From: RGIG5612 sp964528825
GTDB lineage: Bacteria; Bacillota; Clostridia; Lachnospirales; Lachnospiraceae
Assembly (NCBI GenBank): GCA_964528825.1
Contig: CAZGVB010000021.1
Location: 1 to 24,437 of the forward strand
Reading direction: 5' to 3'
DNA: 24,437 nt
This document shows, piece by piece, positions 7,076 to 16,152 of the stretch (position 1 is its first letter; the number at the start of each line of letters is the position of its first letter). A program made the position numbers and the translations under genes. The notes beneath the pieces were generated by a model, which ran no database searches, was not told the origin of the DNA, and saw only the letters and a list, made by a program, of their open reading frames with translations.

Positions 7076-8302
7076 GTGAGAAGAGTAGTAATAACCGGTA
7101 TGGGAGCGATAACGCCTCTCGGCAAGAGCGTAAAGACATTTTGGGAGAATATCAAGGCCGGTGAGTGTGCCATAGCGCCTATCACCAAATTTGATACTGA
7201 GCAATACAAGGTAAAGCTTGCAGCGGAGGTCAGAGATTTTGATCCCCGTGAATATATGGACAAGATAGACGTGCTTCACAGCGATATCTATACCCAATTT
7301 GCCGTGGCCGCCGCAAAGGAGGCTATGGAGGACAGTGCCATAGCAGGCACGGTGCCGGGGGAGCGTTTCGGCGTATATATCGGTACGGGCATAGGCGGTA
7401 TAGATACCTTCATGAAGGAGCATCAAAAATTGCTTGAGAAGGGTCCGAGGCGTGTATCACCTTATTTTATTCCCATGATGATAGCAAATATGGCATCGGG
7501 AATGCTTGCGATAAAGTATGGCTGCAAGGGGCCCGCTCTTCCTGCAGTATCTGCCTGCGCATCGGGTTCAAATGCGATAGGCGAGGCAATGCGTCTTATA
7601 AGACATGGTTATACGGATGCCATGATCGCAGGAGGCTCTGAGGCTACCGTAAATGCTCTTGCAGCCGCAGGCTTTCAGACAATGCAGGCACTCAGTCTCT
7701 CTGACGATCCTAAGGCAGCGTCTCTTCCGTTTGATATAAGAAGAGGCGGATTTGTCATGGGTGAGGGATCAGCTGTACTCATCCTTGAGGAATATGAACA
7801 TGCGATAGCGAGGGGAGCTCATATCTATGCTGAGATATCGGGCTATGGCTCCACATGTGATGCTTATCATATGACGGCACCGCATCCGGAAGCAGAGGGA
7901 GCCGCAAGAGCTATAAAGGCAGCGTGGGATGAGACAGGTATAGATACCGACAAGGTATATATAAATGCCCATGGCACCGGTACGAAAATGAATGATATAT
8001 GTGAGACTAAGGCTATAAAGCTTGCACTCGGTGAGGATCGTGCTTCGAAGGTTTCTATAAGCTCTACGAAGTCTATGACAGGTCACATGCTCGGTGCGGC
8101 AGGCGCAGCGGAGGCTGTGATCTCAGTCCTTGCACTTAATGAGGGCATCATACCGCCCACGATTGGATTGCTTGAGAGAGATCCGGAATGCGATCTTGAT
8201 TATACACCGCTTGAGGCAAGAAAAAGAGATATAGATGTGGCCATTTCATCATCGCTTGGTTTCGGCGGACACAATGCTGTACTTGCATTTAAGAAAGCGT
8301 GA
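7076..8302 (+). CDS. fabF: 3-oxoacyl-ACP synthase II (KAS II)
   Basis: FabF condenses malonyl-ACP with acyl-ACP to elongate the chain. The 408-residue thiolase-fold protein has the catalytic Cys161 (SACASGSNA), His299 (NAHGTGT) and His337 (STKSMTGHMLG), the Cys-His-His triad of KAS I/II. A C-terminal SSSLGFGGHNA motif completes the signature. The GTG start at 7076 follows GGGAG (7065-7069). A 57-base gap from accA contains no obvious promoter, so it is probably part of the same transcript. The segment MDKIDVLHSDIY differs from the MDKKEARRMDRF usual in FabF, near the dimer and substrate region. Confidence 0.94.
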   Translation: MRRVVITGMGAITPLGKSVKTFWENIKAGECAIAPITKFDTEQYKVKLAAEVRDFDPREYMDKIDVLHSDIYTQFAVAAAKEAMEDSAIAGTVPGERFGVYIGTGIGGIDTFMKEHQKLLEKGPRRVSPYFIPMMIANMASGMLAIKYGCKGPALPAVSACASGSNAIGEAMRLIRHGYTDAMIAGGSEATVNALAAAGFQTMQALSLSDDPKAASLPFDIRRGGFVMGEGSAVLILEEYEHAIARGAHIYAEISGYGSTCDAYHMTAPHPEAEGAARAIKAAWDETGIDTDKVYINAHGTGTKMNDICETKAIKLALGEDRASKVSISSTKSMTGHMLGAAGAAEAVISVLALNEGIIPPTIGLLERDPECDLDYTPLEARKRDIDVAISSSLGFGGHNAVLAFKKA

Positions 8303-8305
8303 GAG

Positions 8306-9505
8306 ATGTATACAGGAGATATATATATAACGGGAACAGGTGTTGTCACACCGCTTGGTGTGGGGATGGAGAGTTTCCGACAAAATATCGCGGCCGGAAA
8401 ATGCGCTATAACGCGCATACCGGACATGGAGGACGATGCGGCTGCTTTTGCGGGATTAATACAGGAATTTGATCCGAGGGCATATCTGAGTGCGAAGCTT
8501 TGTCAGGACCTCGAGCCATATGCGAGATATGCATATATCGCCGCAGAGGAGGCATTGCATATGAGCGGCCTGAATCCCGAGGGAGGCAGAGTCGGCATAG
8601 TGATGGCCAGCGCGCTTTCAGGAATGAATATAATAGGTCAGACAAATGTTAAATGGCAGGTGCAGGGCAGACAGGCAGGCCCAAAATATCTTACCAAGGC
8701 AATGGGCAATGTTGCGGCATCATATTTTGCCATCAATCATCATATAACAGGACCGGATATGACAGTCTCCACGGCATGCTCATCAGGCGGCGATGCCATA
8801 ACACTGGCGGCCATGATGCTGCGTATGGATATGGCGGATGCTGTGATAGTCATGGCGGGAGAGAGTGTGGTGAGCCGTACGCTTATACAGAGCCTCAAAA
8901 AGACGGGAGCGCTTTCAAAGACAGGATGCAGCAGACCTTTCGATAAAAACAGAGACGGATTTGTACTCGGTGAGGGAGCCGGCGCTCTTGTGATAGAAAA
9001 AAGTGAGATGACAAGATCAAGGGGAGCAGAGCCATTGGCAAAGCTGCTTGGATGCGCAAATAATAATGATGCCTATAATCCCGTATCACCGGATCCGTGC
9101 GGAAGCGGTGCCGGCGCATGTATAGAAGAGGCTATAAGACAGGCGAAGATCACGCCTTATGATATAGGATATGTCAATCTGCATGGCACGGCAACTCATA
9201 TAGGAGACATAGCCGAGTCATGTGCTATAACAAGCGTATTTAAGGATTATGCCGTTCCCGCAAGCTCTACCAAGGGGGCTACAGGGCATATGATGGGAGC
9301 AGGGGGCGTTGTAGAGGCCATCTGCTGCATAGAAGCGGTAAGGACGGGCATACTTCCCGTAAATGTCGGCTTCAGTGAGGCAGATCCCGAGTGCGCACTT
9401 AATATCATCACGGAAAACGGAACAAAACACGATATAAAAGCCGCTATGTCGGATGCACTCGGCTTCGGCGGACAGAATTCCTGCGTGATCGTAGGAAGAG
9501 TATAG
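8306..9505 (+). CDS. Second beta-ketoacyl-ACP synthase, KAS I/II type, divergent
   Basis: A second complete ketosynthase begins 3 bases after fabF. Its 399 residues keep the full Cys158-His293-His328 triad (STACSSGGD, NLHGTATH, STKGATGHMMG) and the terminal DALGFGGQNS, so it should be catalytically competent. It is clearly diverged from its neighbour: the DAYHMTAPHP segment of FabF reads DAYNPVSPDPCG here. It is not a FabH, which has a Cys-His-Asn triad and a different fold signature. It may elongate a particular chain length or help priming. The ribosome binding site is weak (GAGAG), consistent with coupling to fabF. Confidence 0.88.
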   Translation: MYTGDIYITGTGVVTPLGVGMESFRQNIAAGKCAITRIPDMEDDAAAFAGLIQEFDPRAYLSAKLCQDLEPYARYAYIAAEEALHMSGLNPEGGRVGIVMASALSGMNIIGQTNVKWQVQGRQAGPKYLTKAMGNVAASYFAINHHITGPDMTVSTACSSGGDAITLAAMMLRMDMADAVIVMAGESVVSRTLIQSLKKTGALSKTGCSRPFDKNRDGFVLGEGAGALVIEKSEMTRSRGAEPLAKLLGCANNNDAYNPVSPDPCGSGAGACIEEAIRQAKITPYDIGYVNLHGTATHIGDIAESCAITSVFKDYAVPASSTKGATGHMMGAGGVVEAICCIEAVRTGILPVNVGFSEADPECALNIITENGTKHDIKAAMSDALGFGGQNSCVIVGRV

Positions 9506-9507
9506 CA

Positions 9508-9555
9508 AAGAGCCAATCTAAGAGCTGATCTAAGAGCTGATCTAAGAGCCGATCT
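9508..9555 (+). repeat. Four tandem copies of a 12-bp repeat
   Basis: AAGAGCYRATCT occurs four times head to tail (9508, 9520, 9532, 9544). The two central copies are identical (AAGAGCTGATCT), with one or two changes in the outer copies. The array lies in the 95-base gap between the second ketosynthase and the acyl ligase, and is followed by a small hairpin, CGATC-TGAA-GATCG (9550-9563). It may be slippage-prone DNA or an mRNA element. Confidence 0.85.
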
Positions 9556-9600
9556 GAAGATCGTAAATTATAAAGGCCGACAGATATTCGGGACGAAAAT

Positions 9601-11283
9601 ATGCAGAATAACAAACAATATACATATGACGCGGAAAATTTCAAAAACGTTTTTGAACACAGCTTTACCTGGATCAACGGCTTTATGCGCAATGTCAGAA
9701 GATACGGGAAAAGGCCTGCCATCATCGATCCTGCGGCAGATAGGATCCTGACATATAAGGAGCTGAATGCGGATGTGAACAGACTCGCAAACGCGTTTGC
9801 GGCATATGGAATCGGTCAGGGAGATATAGTTCTTTATCAGCTTTACAATTGCACTCAATTTGTCATGTGCTATATAGCACCCCAAAAGCTGGGAGCGATC
9901 AACAGCCCCGGCAATTTTAATCTGTCTGCAGGCGAGACAGCACGCATGATAGACAGAGACAGACCGAAGGCATATATTTACGATTACGATTGCAAGGATA
10001 TGGCTGTAAGGGCTCTGGAGCTCAGCGAGCATAGGCCTTCGCTTATACTTGCCGTAGATCACCTTGGCGTATATCAAGACCTTCCCGAGGGACACGGGTC
10101 CTTTGACCGATTTATATCGGAATACCCGGACAGTGAGCCAAAGACAGAGTTCGAACAGGACATATATGCGGAGGTCACGAGACTCGGTACATCCGGCACT
10201 ACCGGAACGCCGAAGGCAGTACCATTAAATAATATAAATGAGGTCATGTCGGCTCATGATGTCATTATGCACTTTCCGCTTGATCCGCATGATATCACCA
10301 TGAATATGACACCGTGGTTTCACAGGGGAGGCCTGCATTCGGGTGGACCGGTGCCTACATTATATGTCGGTGCATCACTCGTTATAATGCGTATATTCAG
10401 CGCCGGCAAATGCTTTGAATATGTCGAAAGATATGGGATAACCTTCCTTATAGGTGTGCCGTCCGCGCTTGTTGCGCTTGCAAACAGGCAGGAGAGACAT
10501 CCTGCAAAGCTCTCCGGCTTGAAGGGTATTGTGACTATGGGCAGCCCGCTTGAGCGGGGAGACTGCGAGAGATTCAGGAGACTTCTTACAGAAAATATAT
10601 TTAACGGATATGGGACTACAGAGACATTCTGGAACAGCTTCCTAAGGCCCTATGACCTCCCGGAGATGTCAGGCTCTGCGGGTATCTCATGTACAGATGA
10701 TGAGGTGCGTGTGGTAAATATGTATGCAGACAGAAAGGCGGAGCCGGACGAGACAGTTCCAAATGATGGAAGAACGCAGGGAGAGATAATCATATCCGCA
10801 TGCGGCAAGTCGCCTCTTTGCTATGTGAAAAATGAGGAGCAGAGCAGGGATAAATATTACAAGGGCTGGTATTATACTCATGATGTCGGCACATGGGATG
10901 AAAACGGATATATTACGATAGCCGGAAGAAGAGATGATATGATCATCTGTATGGGTGAGAATATATATCCGGATCAGCTTGAAGAGGTACTAAAGAGACA
11001 TCCCAAGGTTGATGACTGCATGGTAACAGGAGTTGATGATCCTAAAAGAGGTCAGGCTGTCGCCGCATATATCGTCACGCATGATCCTACGCTGACAGCA
11101 AATGAGATGAATCATTATTGCACTCAAAGCGACGATCTGCCCGCATATAAGTGCCCGAGATATTATGCATTTGTAGATTCACTTCCTTACAATGCCACAG
11201 GGAAAAAACAGCATTTTCTGCTTAAGGAAAGAGCAGCAGAGGATATAAAAAAAGGCATACTCGAAAGGCCAAAGCTGAGGTAA
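9601..11283 (+). CDS. AMP-forming acyl-CoA/acyl-ACP synthetase family protein
   Basis: This 560-residue class I adenylate-forming enzyme activates a carboxylic acid with ATP and transfers it to a thiol, usually CoA or a carrier protein. Visible motifs are the P-loop TSGTTGTPKA (197-206), GYGTTE (337-342), the aspartate of YTHDVG (Asp428), the hinge region GRRDDMIICMGENIYP (442-457) and the C-terminal NATGKKQ (531-537) with the catalytic lysine. No signal peptide or membrane segment is seen. As the last gene of the fab unit it may feed exogenous or recycled fatty acids into the pathway or charge an acyl-ACP; substrate cannot be read from sequence. Its start lacks a strong ribosome binding site. 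Confidence 0.85.
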   Translation: MQNNKQYTYDAENFKNVFEHSFTWINGFMRNVRRYGKRPAIIDPAADRILTYKELNADVNRLANAFAAYGIGQGDIVLYQLYNCTQFVMCYIAPQKLGAINSPGNFNLSAGETARMIDRDRPKAYIYDYDCKDMAVRALELSEHRPSLILAVDHLGVYQDLPEGHGSFDRFISEYPDSEPKTEFEQDIYAEVTRLGTSGTTGTPKAVPLNNINEVMSAHDVIMHFPLDPHDITMNMTPWFHRGGLHSGGPVPTLYVGASLVIMRIFSAGKCFEYVERYGITFLIGVPSALVALANRQERHPAKLSGLKGIVTMGSPLERGDCERFRRLLTENIFNGYGTTETFWNSFLRPYDLPEMSGSAGISCTDDEVRVVNMYADRKAEPDETVPNDGRTQGEIIISACGKSPLCYVKNEEQSRDKYYKGWYYTHDVGTWDENGYITIAGRRDDMIICMGENIYPDQLEEVLKRHPKVDDCMVTGVDDPKRGQAVAAYIVTHDPTLTANEMNHYCTQSDDLPAYKCPRYYAFVDSLPYNATGKKQHFLLKERAAEDIKKGILERPKLR

Positions 11284-11375
11284 GCTTTACGGAAAACATA
11301 GATGAAAATCACAAACCGGTAAAAGGATAGAAAAGACAGAAAAACGAATAACAGCCAATTATCGGTGTAAGTCGG

Positions 11376-11413
11376 TGCCCTGTGAGATAAACAAATCTCA
11401 TGGGGCATTTTTT
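11376..11413 (+). terminator. Terminator of the fatty acid operon
   Basis: TGCCCTGTGAGAT (11376-11388) pairs with ATCTCATGGGGCA (11395-11407) around a 6-base loop with two central mismatches, and six T residues follow directly. This is a classic rho-independent terminator about 95 bases after the ligase stop. It separates the fab unit from ychF. Confidence 0.88.
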
Positions 11414-11456
11414 GAATAAGGCCAAATTACAAAAATCTATTTCAAAGCAATGATAC

Positions 11457-11485
11457 TGGAATGTAATTCGCTGTAATGATATAAT
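11457..11485 (+). promoter_or_regulatory. Promoter of ychF
   Basis: A perfect TATAAT (11480-11485) with an extended TG (11477-11478) lies 17 bases after a weak -35 (TGGAAT, 11457-11462). The start site would be near 11492. A ribosome binding site AAGGAG (11502-11507) follows before the ATG at 11518. Confidence 0.72.
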
Positions 11486-11517
11486 TTCCATCAATTGAAA
11501 GAAGGAGATGCGACTTT

Positions 11518-12612
11518 ATGAAGTTGGGCATAGTAGGACTTCCCAATGTCGGGAAGAGTACATTATTTAATTCACTTACAAAGGCAGGAGCGGAAAGCGC
11601 AAATTATCCTTTCTGCACGATAGATTCCAACATAGGCATCGCTCAGGTGCCGGATGCAAGGCTTAAGGTGCTTTCGGATTTCTATGACAGCGAGAAGATC
11701 ACACCGGCTACGGTCGAATTTGTAGATATCGCGGGTCTGGTAAAGGGCGCCTCACAGGGTGAGGGACTTGGAAACCAATTCCTTGCCAATATACGTGAGG
11801 TGGATGCGGTAGTTCATGTGGTCAGATGCTTTGAGGACGATAATGTCGTACATGTGGACGGATCCGTTGATCCGATAAGGGATATAGAGACTATCAACCT
11901 TGAGCTGATCTTTTCCGATATCGAGATCATTGAAAGACGTATCGCAAAGACCGCAAGAGGCGCCAGAAATGACAAATCGCTTGCGGCAGAGCTTGACGTA
12001 CTCAACAAGGTCAAGAGCTATCTTGAAGAAGGAAAGCTCGCAAGGACTATGGAAAGATCCGAAGAAGAAGCAGAGATAATGAAGGATTTCAACCTGCTTA
12101 CGGATAAGCCTGTTATATTTGCGGCAAATGTGGGCGAGGATGATATCGCGGACGATGGCGCAGGCAACGAGTATGTAAAGAAAGTAAGAGAATATGCCAA
12201 GCAGAACGGCTCTGAGGTGTTTGCAGTCAGTGCAAAGATGGAGGAGGAGCTTGCGCAGCTTGATGATGACGAGCGTGAAATGTTCCTGAACGATATGGGA
12301 CTTACGGAATCATGTCTTGATAAGCTCATAAAGGCCTGCTACAGTCTGCTCGGCTTGACCAGCTTCCTCACGGCCGGCAAGAAGGAGGTCAGGGCATTGA
12401 CTATCAAAAAAGGTACCAAGGCACCGCAGGCGGCAGGAAAGATCCATTCCGATTTTGAAAGAGGCTTCATAAAAGCGGAGGTTGTCAATTATAACGACCT
12501 TTTAAGGATGGGCTCTTACAGTGCGGCAAGGGATAACGGCCTTGTCAGAATGGAAGGAAAGGATTATATAGTAAGAGATGATGATATCATCCTGTTCAGA
12601 TTCAATGTCTGA
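11518..12612 (+). CDS. ychF: Redox-regulated ATPase YchF (OLA1 family)
   Basis: YchF is a conserved, ribosome-associated P-loop NTPase of the Obg/TRAFAC group that prefers ATP over GTP. The 364-residue protein has the G1 loop GLPNVGKS (7-14), the G3 segment DIAGLVKGAS (70-79) and the YchF-specific N-V-G-E (204-207) in place of the NKxD motif of GTPases. A central coiled-coil insertion (about 135-190) and a C-terminal TGS domain (about 280-364) follow. Length is exactly typical. It has its own promoter and good ribosome binding site, and is followed by a short gap before lgt. Confidence 0.96.
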   Translation: MKLGIVGLPNVGKSTLFNSLTKAGAESANYPFCTIDSNIGIAQVPDARLKVLSDFYDSEKITPATVEFVDIAGLVKGASQGEGLGNQFLANIREVDAVVHVVRCFEDDNVVHVDGSVDPIRDIETINLELIFSDIEIIERRIAKTARGARNDKSLAAELDVLNKVKSYLEEGKLARTMERSEEEAEIMKDFNLLTDKPVIFAANVGEDDIADDGAGNEYVKKVREYAKQNGSEVFAVSAKMEEELAQLDDDEREMFLNDMGLTESCLDKLIKACYSLLGLTSFLTAGKKEVRALTIKKGTKAPQAAGKIHSDFERGFIKAEVVNYNDLLRMGSYSAARDNGLVRMEGKDYIVRDDDIILFRFNV

Positions 12613-12616
12613 CAGA

Positions 12617-12644
12617 TTGACGCAAACTCGGTTTTAAGGATAAT
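12617..12644 (+). promoter_or_regulatory. Candidate promoter of lgt
   Basis: TTGACG (12617-12622) and GATAAT (12639-12644), each five of six to consensus, are 16 bases apart in the 56-base gap between ychF and lgt. Transcription would start about 18 bases before the lgt start. Read-through from ychF remains possible because no terminator is visible in the gap. Confidence 0.5.
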
Positions 12645-12668
12645 ACCCCCTGGAAGGAGGACAACATA

Positions 12669-13856
12669 TTGGATAATTCACCCGTGATCATATTCCCGCA
12701 TCTGGGAATAAAAATACAGAATCTGGTTTCAGGCTTCGACATAGGGAGCTTTCATATAGCATTCTACGGTATTTGCATTGCAGTCGGCATGGTGCTTGCG
12801 ATATTGATGGCTATGCACAGAGCAAAAAAGACCGGTCAATATGCAGACGATTATGTCGACATAGGCATTATATCTGTTATCGCTGCCATAATAGGCGCAA
12901 GGATATATTATGTGATATTCAGCCTTGACGATTATGACAGCATCGGGCAGATGTTCAATATCCGTCAGGGAGGCCTTGCATTTTACGGGGGACTTATAGG
13001 CGGTATTTTGGCGACATTTTTTGTCTGCCGCTTTAAGAAGATATCATTTATACGTGTTCTTGATACGGCCGCACCGGGCATAGCGTTGGCACAGGCTATA
13101 GGCAGATGGGGCAATTTCTTCAATATGGAGGCATATGGCGGATATACGGATTCCCTATTTGCCATGCAGATAAAATACAGTGAAGCGGGAGGCGTGGTAT
13201 CAAAGGAGCTTATCAAAAATATGGTGACCGTGGATGGCACAAATTATATTCAGGTACATCCGACATATCTCTACGAATCCGCATGGTGTCTGCTTGTATT
13301 TGTACTTATCATGCTCCTGTCAAAGCATCAGCAATATAACGGTGAGGTATTGCTGTGGTATATCGGCGGTTATGCACTGGAAAGATCTGTAGTGGAGGGA
13401 CTTCGTACAGATCAGCTTGTATTTAAGGGCAGCGGTATAGCTGTATCGCAGATATTGTCTATAGGCATCGTTGCCGCAGCCTTTGCCATTTTGCTTATAA
13501 ACAGGATACGTATCGCCACAGGCAACTGGAAGCCTGAATTTACGCTTGTTCTTGAAGACGGAGCACCTGGAACAAAGAAATATTTTGATGAGCGAAAGGC
13601 AAAGTCAAAAAGTAAAAAACATGATAAATGGGAAGAATATATAATAGAGAGCCAAAAAGAAAATGAGCTGAACAAGCAGGAGACCGAGAATGCGGAAGAG
13701 GAAGAGGCCAAAGTCACAGAAAGATTCCCGGGAATCAGATCCGCCGACGGATGTGAGGACGACATTGAAGGCGATCAGATACAGCAGGAGGCAGATAAAG
13801 TATGCGGGGAAGACATTCATGCCGATGAGCCTTCTGATAAAGGCGGCGAGGCCTGA
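12669..13856 (+). CDS. lgt: Prolipoprotein diacylglyceryl transferase with charged C-terminal tail
   Basis: Lgt transfers diacylglycerol from phosphatidylglycerol to the lipobox cysteine of prolipoproteins in the cytoplasmic membrane. The N-terminal 280 residues are multi-spanning and carry GGLAFYGGLIGG (101-112), the Lgt signature GRWGNFFNMEAYGG (145-158), HPTYLYES (197-204) and RSVVEGLRTD (239-248). After residue 285 there is a roughly 110-residue hydrophilic tail rich in Lys then Glu/Asp, absent from typical Lgt (about 260-300 residues). The TTG start is supported by GGAAGGAGG (12652-12660). The lipoprotein peptidase at 22556-24274 is a potential substrate. Confidence 0.93.
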   Translation: MDNSPVIIFPHLGIKIQNLVSGFDIGSFHIAFYGICIAVGMVLAILMAMHRAKKTGQYADDYVDIGIISVIAAIIGARIYYVIFSLDDYDSIGQMFNIRQGGLAFYGGLIGGILATFFVCRFKKISFIRVLDTAAPGIALAQAIGRWGNFFNMEAYGGYTDSLFAMQIKYSEAGGVVSKELIKNMVTVDGTNYIQVHPTYLYESAWCLLVFVLIMLLSKHQQYNGEVLLWYIGGYALERSVVEGLRTDQLVFKGSGIAVSQILSIGIVAAAFAILLINRIRIATGNWKPEFTLVLEDGAPGTKKYFDERKAKSKSKKHDKWEEYIIESQKENELNKQETENAEEEEAKVTERFPGIRSADGCEDDIEGDQIQQEADKVCGEDIHADEPSDKGGEA

Positions 13857-15065
13857 ATGGGCTGTTTTATGAAGGATGACAGCAGTATATTTATGAGAAT
13901 CCGTGCAAGACTGTTTGATATTGCATGGTTTCTTTTGATCGCATCACAGCTTATATCCGTTTGTACATGGTATGCGACGGAGCAATCGGGCATAAAGGTC
14001 ATGCTGTACAAGGGCGTGACTGCTGCGTCATGTCTGTTATGCGCTGCCGTGATCATAATGGGCCTTATAAAAAGACTCTACCCGGTCAAACCGATCATAT
14101 TATATGTTATCCTATGCATTATCTTTGCACTTAGTTGGTATAAGAGCCGTATTAATATACTTATATGGCTTATGCTTATCCTTATCGCGGCATTCGGGCA
14201 GGAGAGCCGCAGGGCAGTCTTCATTGCGGCGGTGACTGCATCAGCTGTGCTGCTTTTCAATATACTTGCTTGTGAGACAGGCATCATTGATAATTATATA
14301 TTCGATGCAGGAGGAGAAAGACCACGCAGCAGCATGGGATTTGTCTGGACGAGTGTTGCGCCTACTATCCTCTTCTTTATAGCTCTCGAATATATATATC
14401 TTCGTAAGTCCTCGATGAAGATATGGGAATATCTGATGATCGAGGCTGCAAATGTATATCTTTTTCTGAAAACGGATACCAATCTGCCATTCCTTTTTAT
14501 AAGCGCATTTCTGGTATTTTTTGCAGTGGAGGGATTTTTTAAAAACCACTTCGGATTTCTTAAGCACCTTAAATGGCTCTATTATCTCTCACCGCTCATT
14601 ATATGCGGCATATCGATAGCCGCAACGCTCTTGCCCGATACCTCATCGGAACTATGGATCAAGCTGAACACTCTGCTTAACAACAGACCTGCGCTTGCAA
14701 GAGCAGGCTTTGATACATTCGCACTTACGCCTTTCGGACAGCAGATAGAATGGCATGGCGGCAGTATCACGGCAGGTGCGGACGAGATATACAATTATGT
14801 GGATTGCTCATACATAAAGGTGCTTTTTGACTATGGTATCGTTTTTTTGGCCGCGATATTGTGTATATATACATTCCTTATAGTGCGTGCCGCAAGGGAG
14901 GGGGATTATTGGCTGCTCCTTGCATGTATTGTCATATTGATCCACAGCTTGACCGAGCCGCGCATCGTAGATATCACGTTCAATATATTCCCGGTAATGG
15001 CCTTTATGAGACTTGGCGGGGCGCCCCTTAAATATACAAAGGGATTTATAAAAGATTTATCTTAG
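13857..15065 (+). CDS. Multi-spanning membrane protein, Wzy/O-antigen ligase-like
   Basis: This 402-residue protein has about ten hydrophobic segments and one larger hydrophilic loop (about residues 268-318) near the C-terminus, followed by SYIKVLFDYGI and HSLTEP. That layout resembles polysaccharide polymerases of the Wzy type and O-antigen ligases, which join oligosaccharide repeats outside the membrane. The two glycosyltransferases directly downstream support a glycan role. The start abuts the lgt stop, and the ribosome binding site is weak; ATG codons at 13869 and 13890 are alternatives. Family assignment rests on topology, order and a few short motifs, so it is tentative. Confidence 0.6.
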   Translation: MGCFMKDDSSIFMRIRARLFDIAWFLLIASQLISVCTWYATEQSGIKVMLYKGVTAASCLLCAAVIIMGLIKRLYPVKPIILYVILCIIFALSWYKSRINILIWLMLILIAAFGQESRRAVFIAAVTASAVLLFNILACETGIIDNYIFDAGGERPRSSMGFVWTSVAPTILFFIALEYIYLRKSSMKIWEYLMIEAANVYLFLKTDTNLPFLFISAFLVFFAVEGFFKNHFGFLKHLKWLYYLSPLIICGISIAATLLPDTSSELWIKLNTLLNNRPALARAGFDTFALTPFGQQIEWHGGSITAGADEIYNYVDCSYIKVLFDYGIVFLAAILCIYTFLIVRAAREGDYWLLLACIVILIHSLTEPRIVDITFNIFPVMAFMRLGGAPLKYTKGFIKDLS

Positions 15066-15081
15066 CAGGAGAATAAATGAT

Positions 15082-16152
15082 ATGACAGGACCGGCCGTTT
15101 CGGTGATCATGCCGTCGCTAAATGTCGGAAAATATATAAAAAAATGCTTAGACAGCGTCAGAGCTCAAAGCCTTGAAAATATTGAGATCATATGTGTGGA
15201 CGCAGGCTCGGATGACGGGACTCTTGAATATATCAAAGAGTGCGCCGAGTGCGATAGCCGCATAAAATTGATAATATCGGACAGGAAGAGCTACGGCTAC
15301 CAGATGAACCTGGGACTTGACGCGGCTGCAGGCGATTATATAGGCATAGTCGAGACTGACGATTATGCAGATAGGAACATGTTTGCAGATCTGTACAGAA
15401 GGGCCTTAAAGGACGATGCGGATGTCATAAAGAGCGCATTTTGGTTTTATTATTCTATGCCTAAGGAGCGCAATATAAAATATAAGCTCCCGAAGGATCT
15501 GATATCACGCGGTATATTTTCGCCTGCAGATGATATCACTGATCCGCTCATGCTGGCAAAGCTATTTAATATAAAGCCGTCTATCTGGTCCGGTATATAC
15601 AAGAAGGCATTCATTGAGAAGAATAATATACGTTTTAACGAGTCTGCGGGCGCATCCTTTCAGGACTCCGGCTTCAATTTTAAGGTCTGGGCATGTGCGG
15701 ACAGGGCAGTGCTTGTAAATGATGCGTATCTGCATTACAGACAGGACAATGAGAATTCTTCTGTCAATTCCCATGCAAAAGCGTTTTGTATATGCGATGA
15801 ATATGCGGATATTGGCAGATATATTGAGGAGCATTTTAAAGAAGATACCGAAAAAAGACAGATGCTTTGCGAGGTGCTGTGCCGAATCAAATATGACGGT
15901 TATCTATGGAACTATGGCAGACTGAACGGTGAGCTGGGTATGGAATTCTTAAGATCCGCATCCATAGAGCTTGCAGAGAATATGAGATGCGGTCATATCA
16001 AAAAGGAGTATTATCCGCCATTTAAATGGGAAGCGCTGCTGCTTTGGATAAAGGATCCGGAAGTATTTGCAAGGAAACTTAAAGAAAGAAATGAAATGAC
16101 ACTTGCGGCAAAGGCCATAGAAAGGCTGAAAAGGAGAATGACGGGAAGATGA
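15082..16152 (+). CDS. Glycosyltransferase family 2 protein
   Basis: A 356-residue GT-A fold glycosyltransferase. It opens with VSVIMPSLNVGKYIKKCLDS (7-26), followed by ICVDAGSDDGT (37-47) that contacts the nucleotide sugar, and ETDDYAD (91-97), the metal-binding DxD-equivalent. No membrane segment is evident, so it is probably cytoplasmic or peripheral. AGGAG (15067-15071) lies 10 bases before the ATG. The gene overlaps the next glycosyltransferase by 4 bases (ATGA). Donor and acceptor sugars cannot be inferred. Confidence 0.9.
   Translation: MTGPAVSVIMPSLNVGKYIKKCLDSVRAQSLENIEIICVDAGSDDGTLEYIKECAECDSRIKLIISDRKSYGYQMNLGLDAAAGDYIGIVETDDYADRNMFADLYRRALKDDADVIKSAFWFYYSMPKERNIKYKLPKDLISRGIFSPADDITDPLMLAKLFNIKPSIWSGIYKKAFIEKNNIRFNESAGASFQDSGFNFKVWACADRAVLVNDAYLHYRQDNENSSVNSHAKAFCICDEYADIGRYIEEHFKEDTEKRQMLCEVLCRIKYDGYLWNYGRLNGELGMEFLRSASIELAENMRCGHIKKEYYPPFKWEALLLWIKDPEVFARKLKERNEMTLAAKAIERLKRRMTGR

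Noticed and set aside
6487..7263. Long open frame on the minus strand opposite accA and fabF.
   Set aside because: It is antisense to two well-supported genes. The frame crosses their boundary and has no recognisable domain or ribosome binding site; several similar antisense frames across the fab operon were left out for the same reason.
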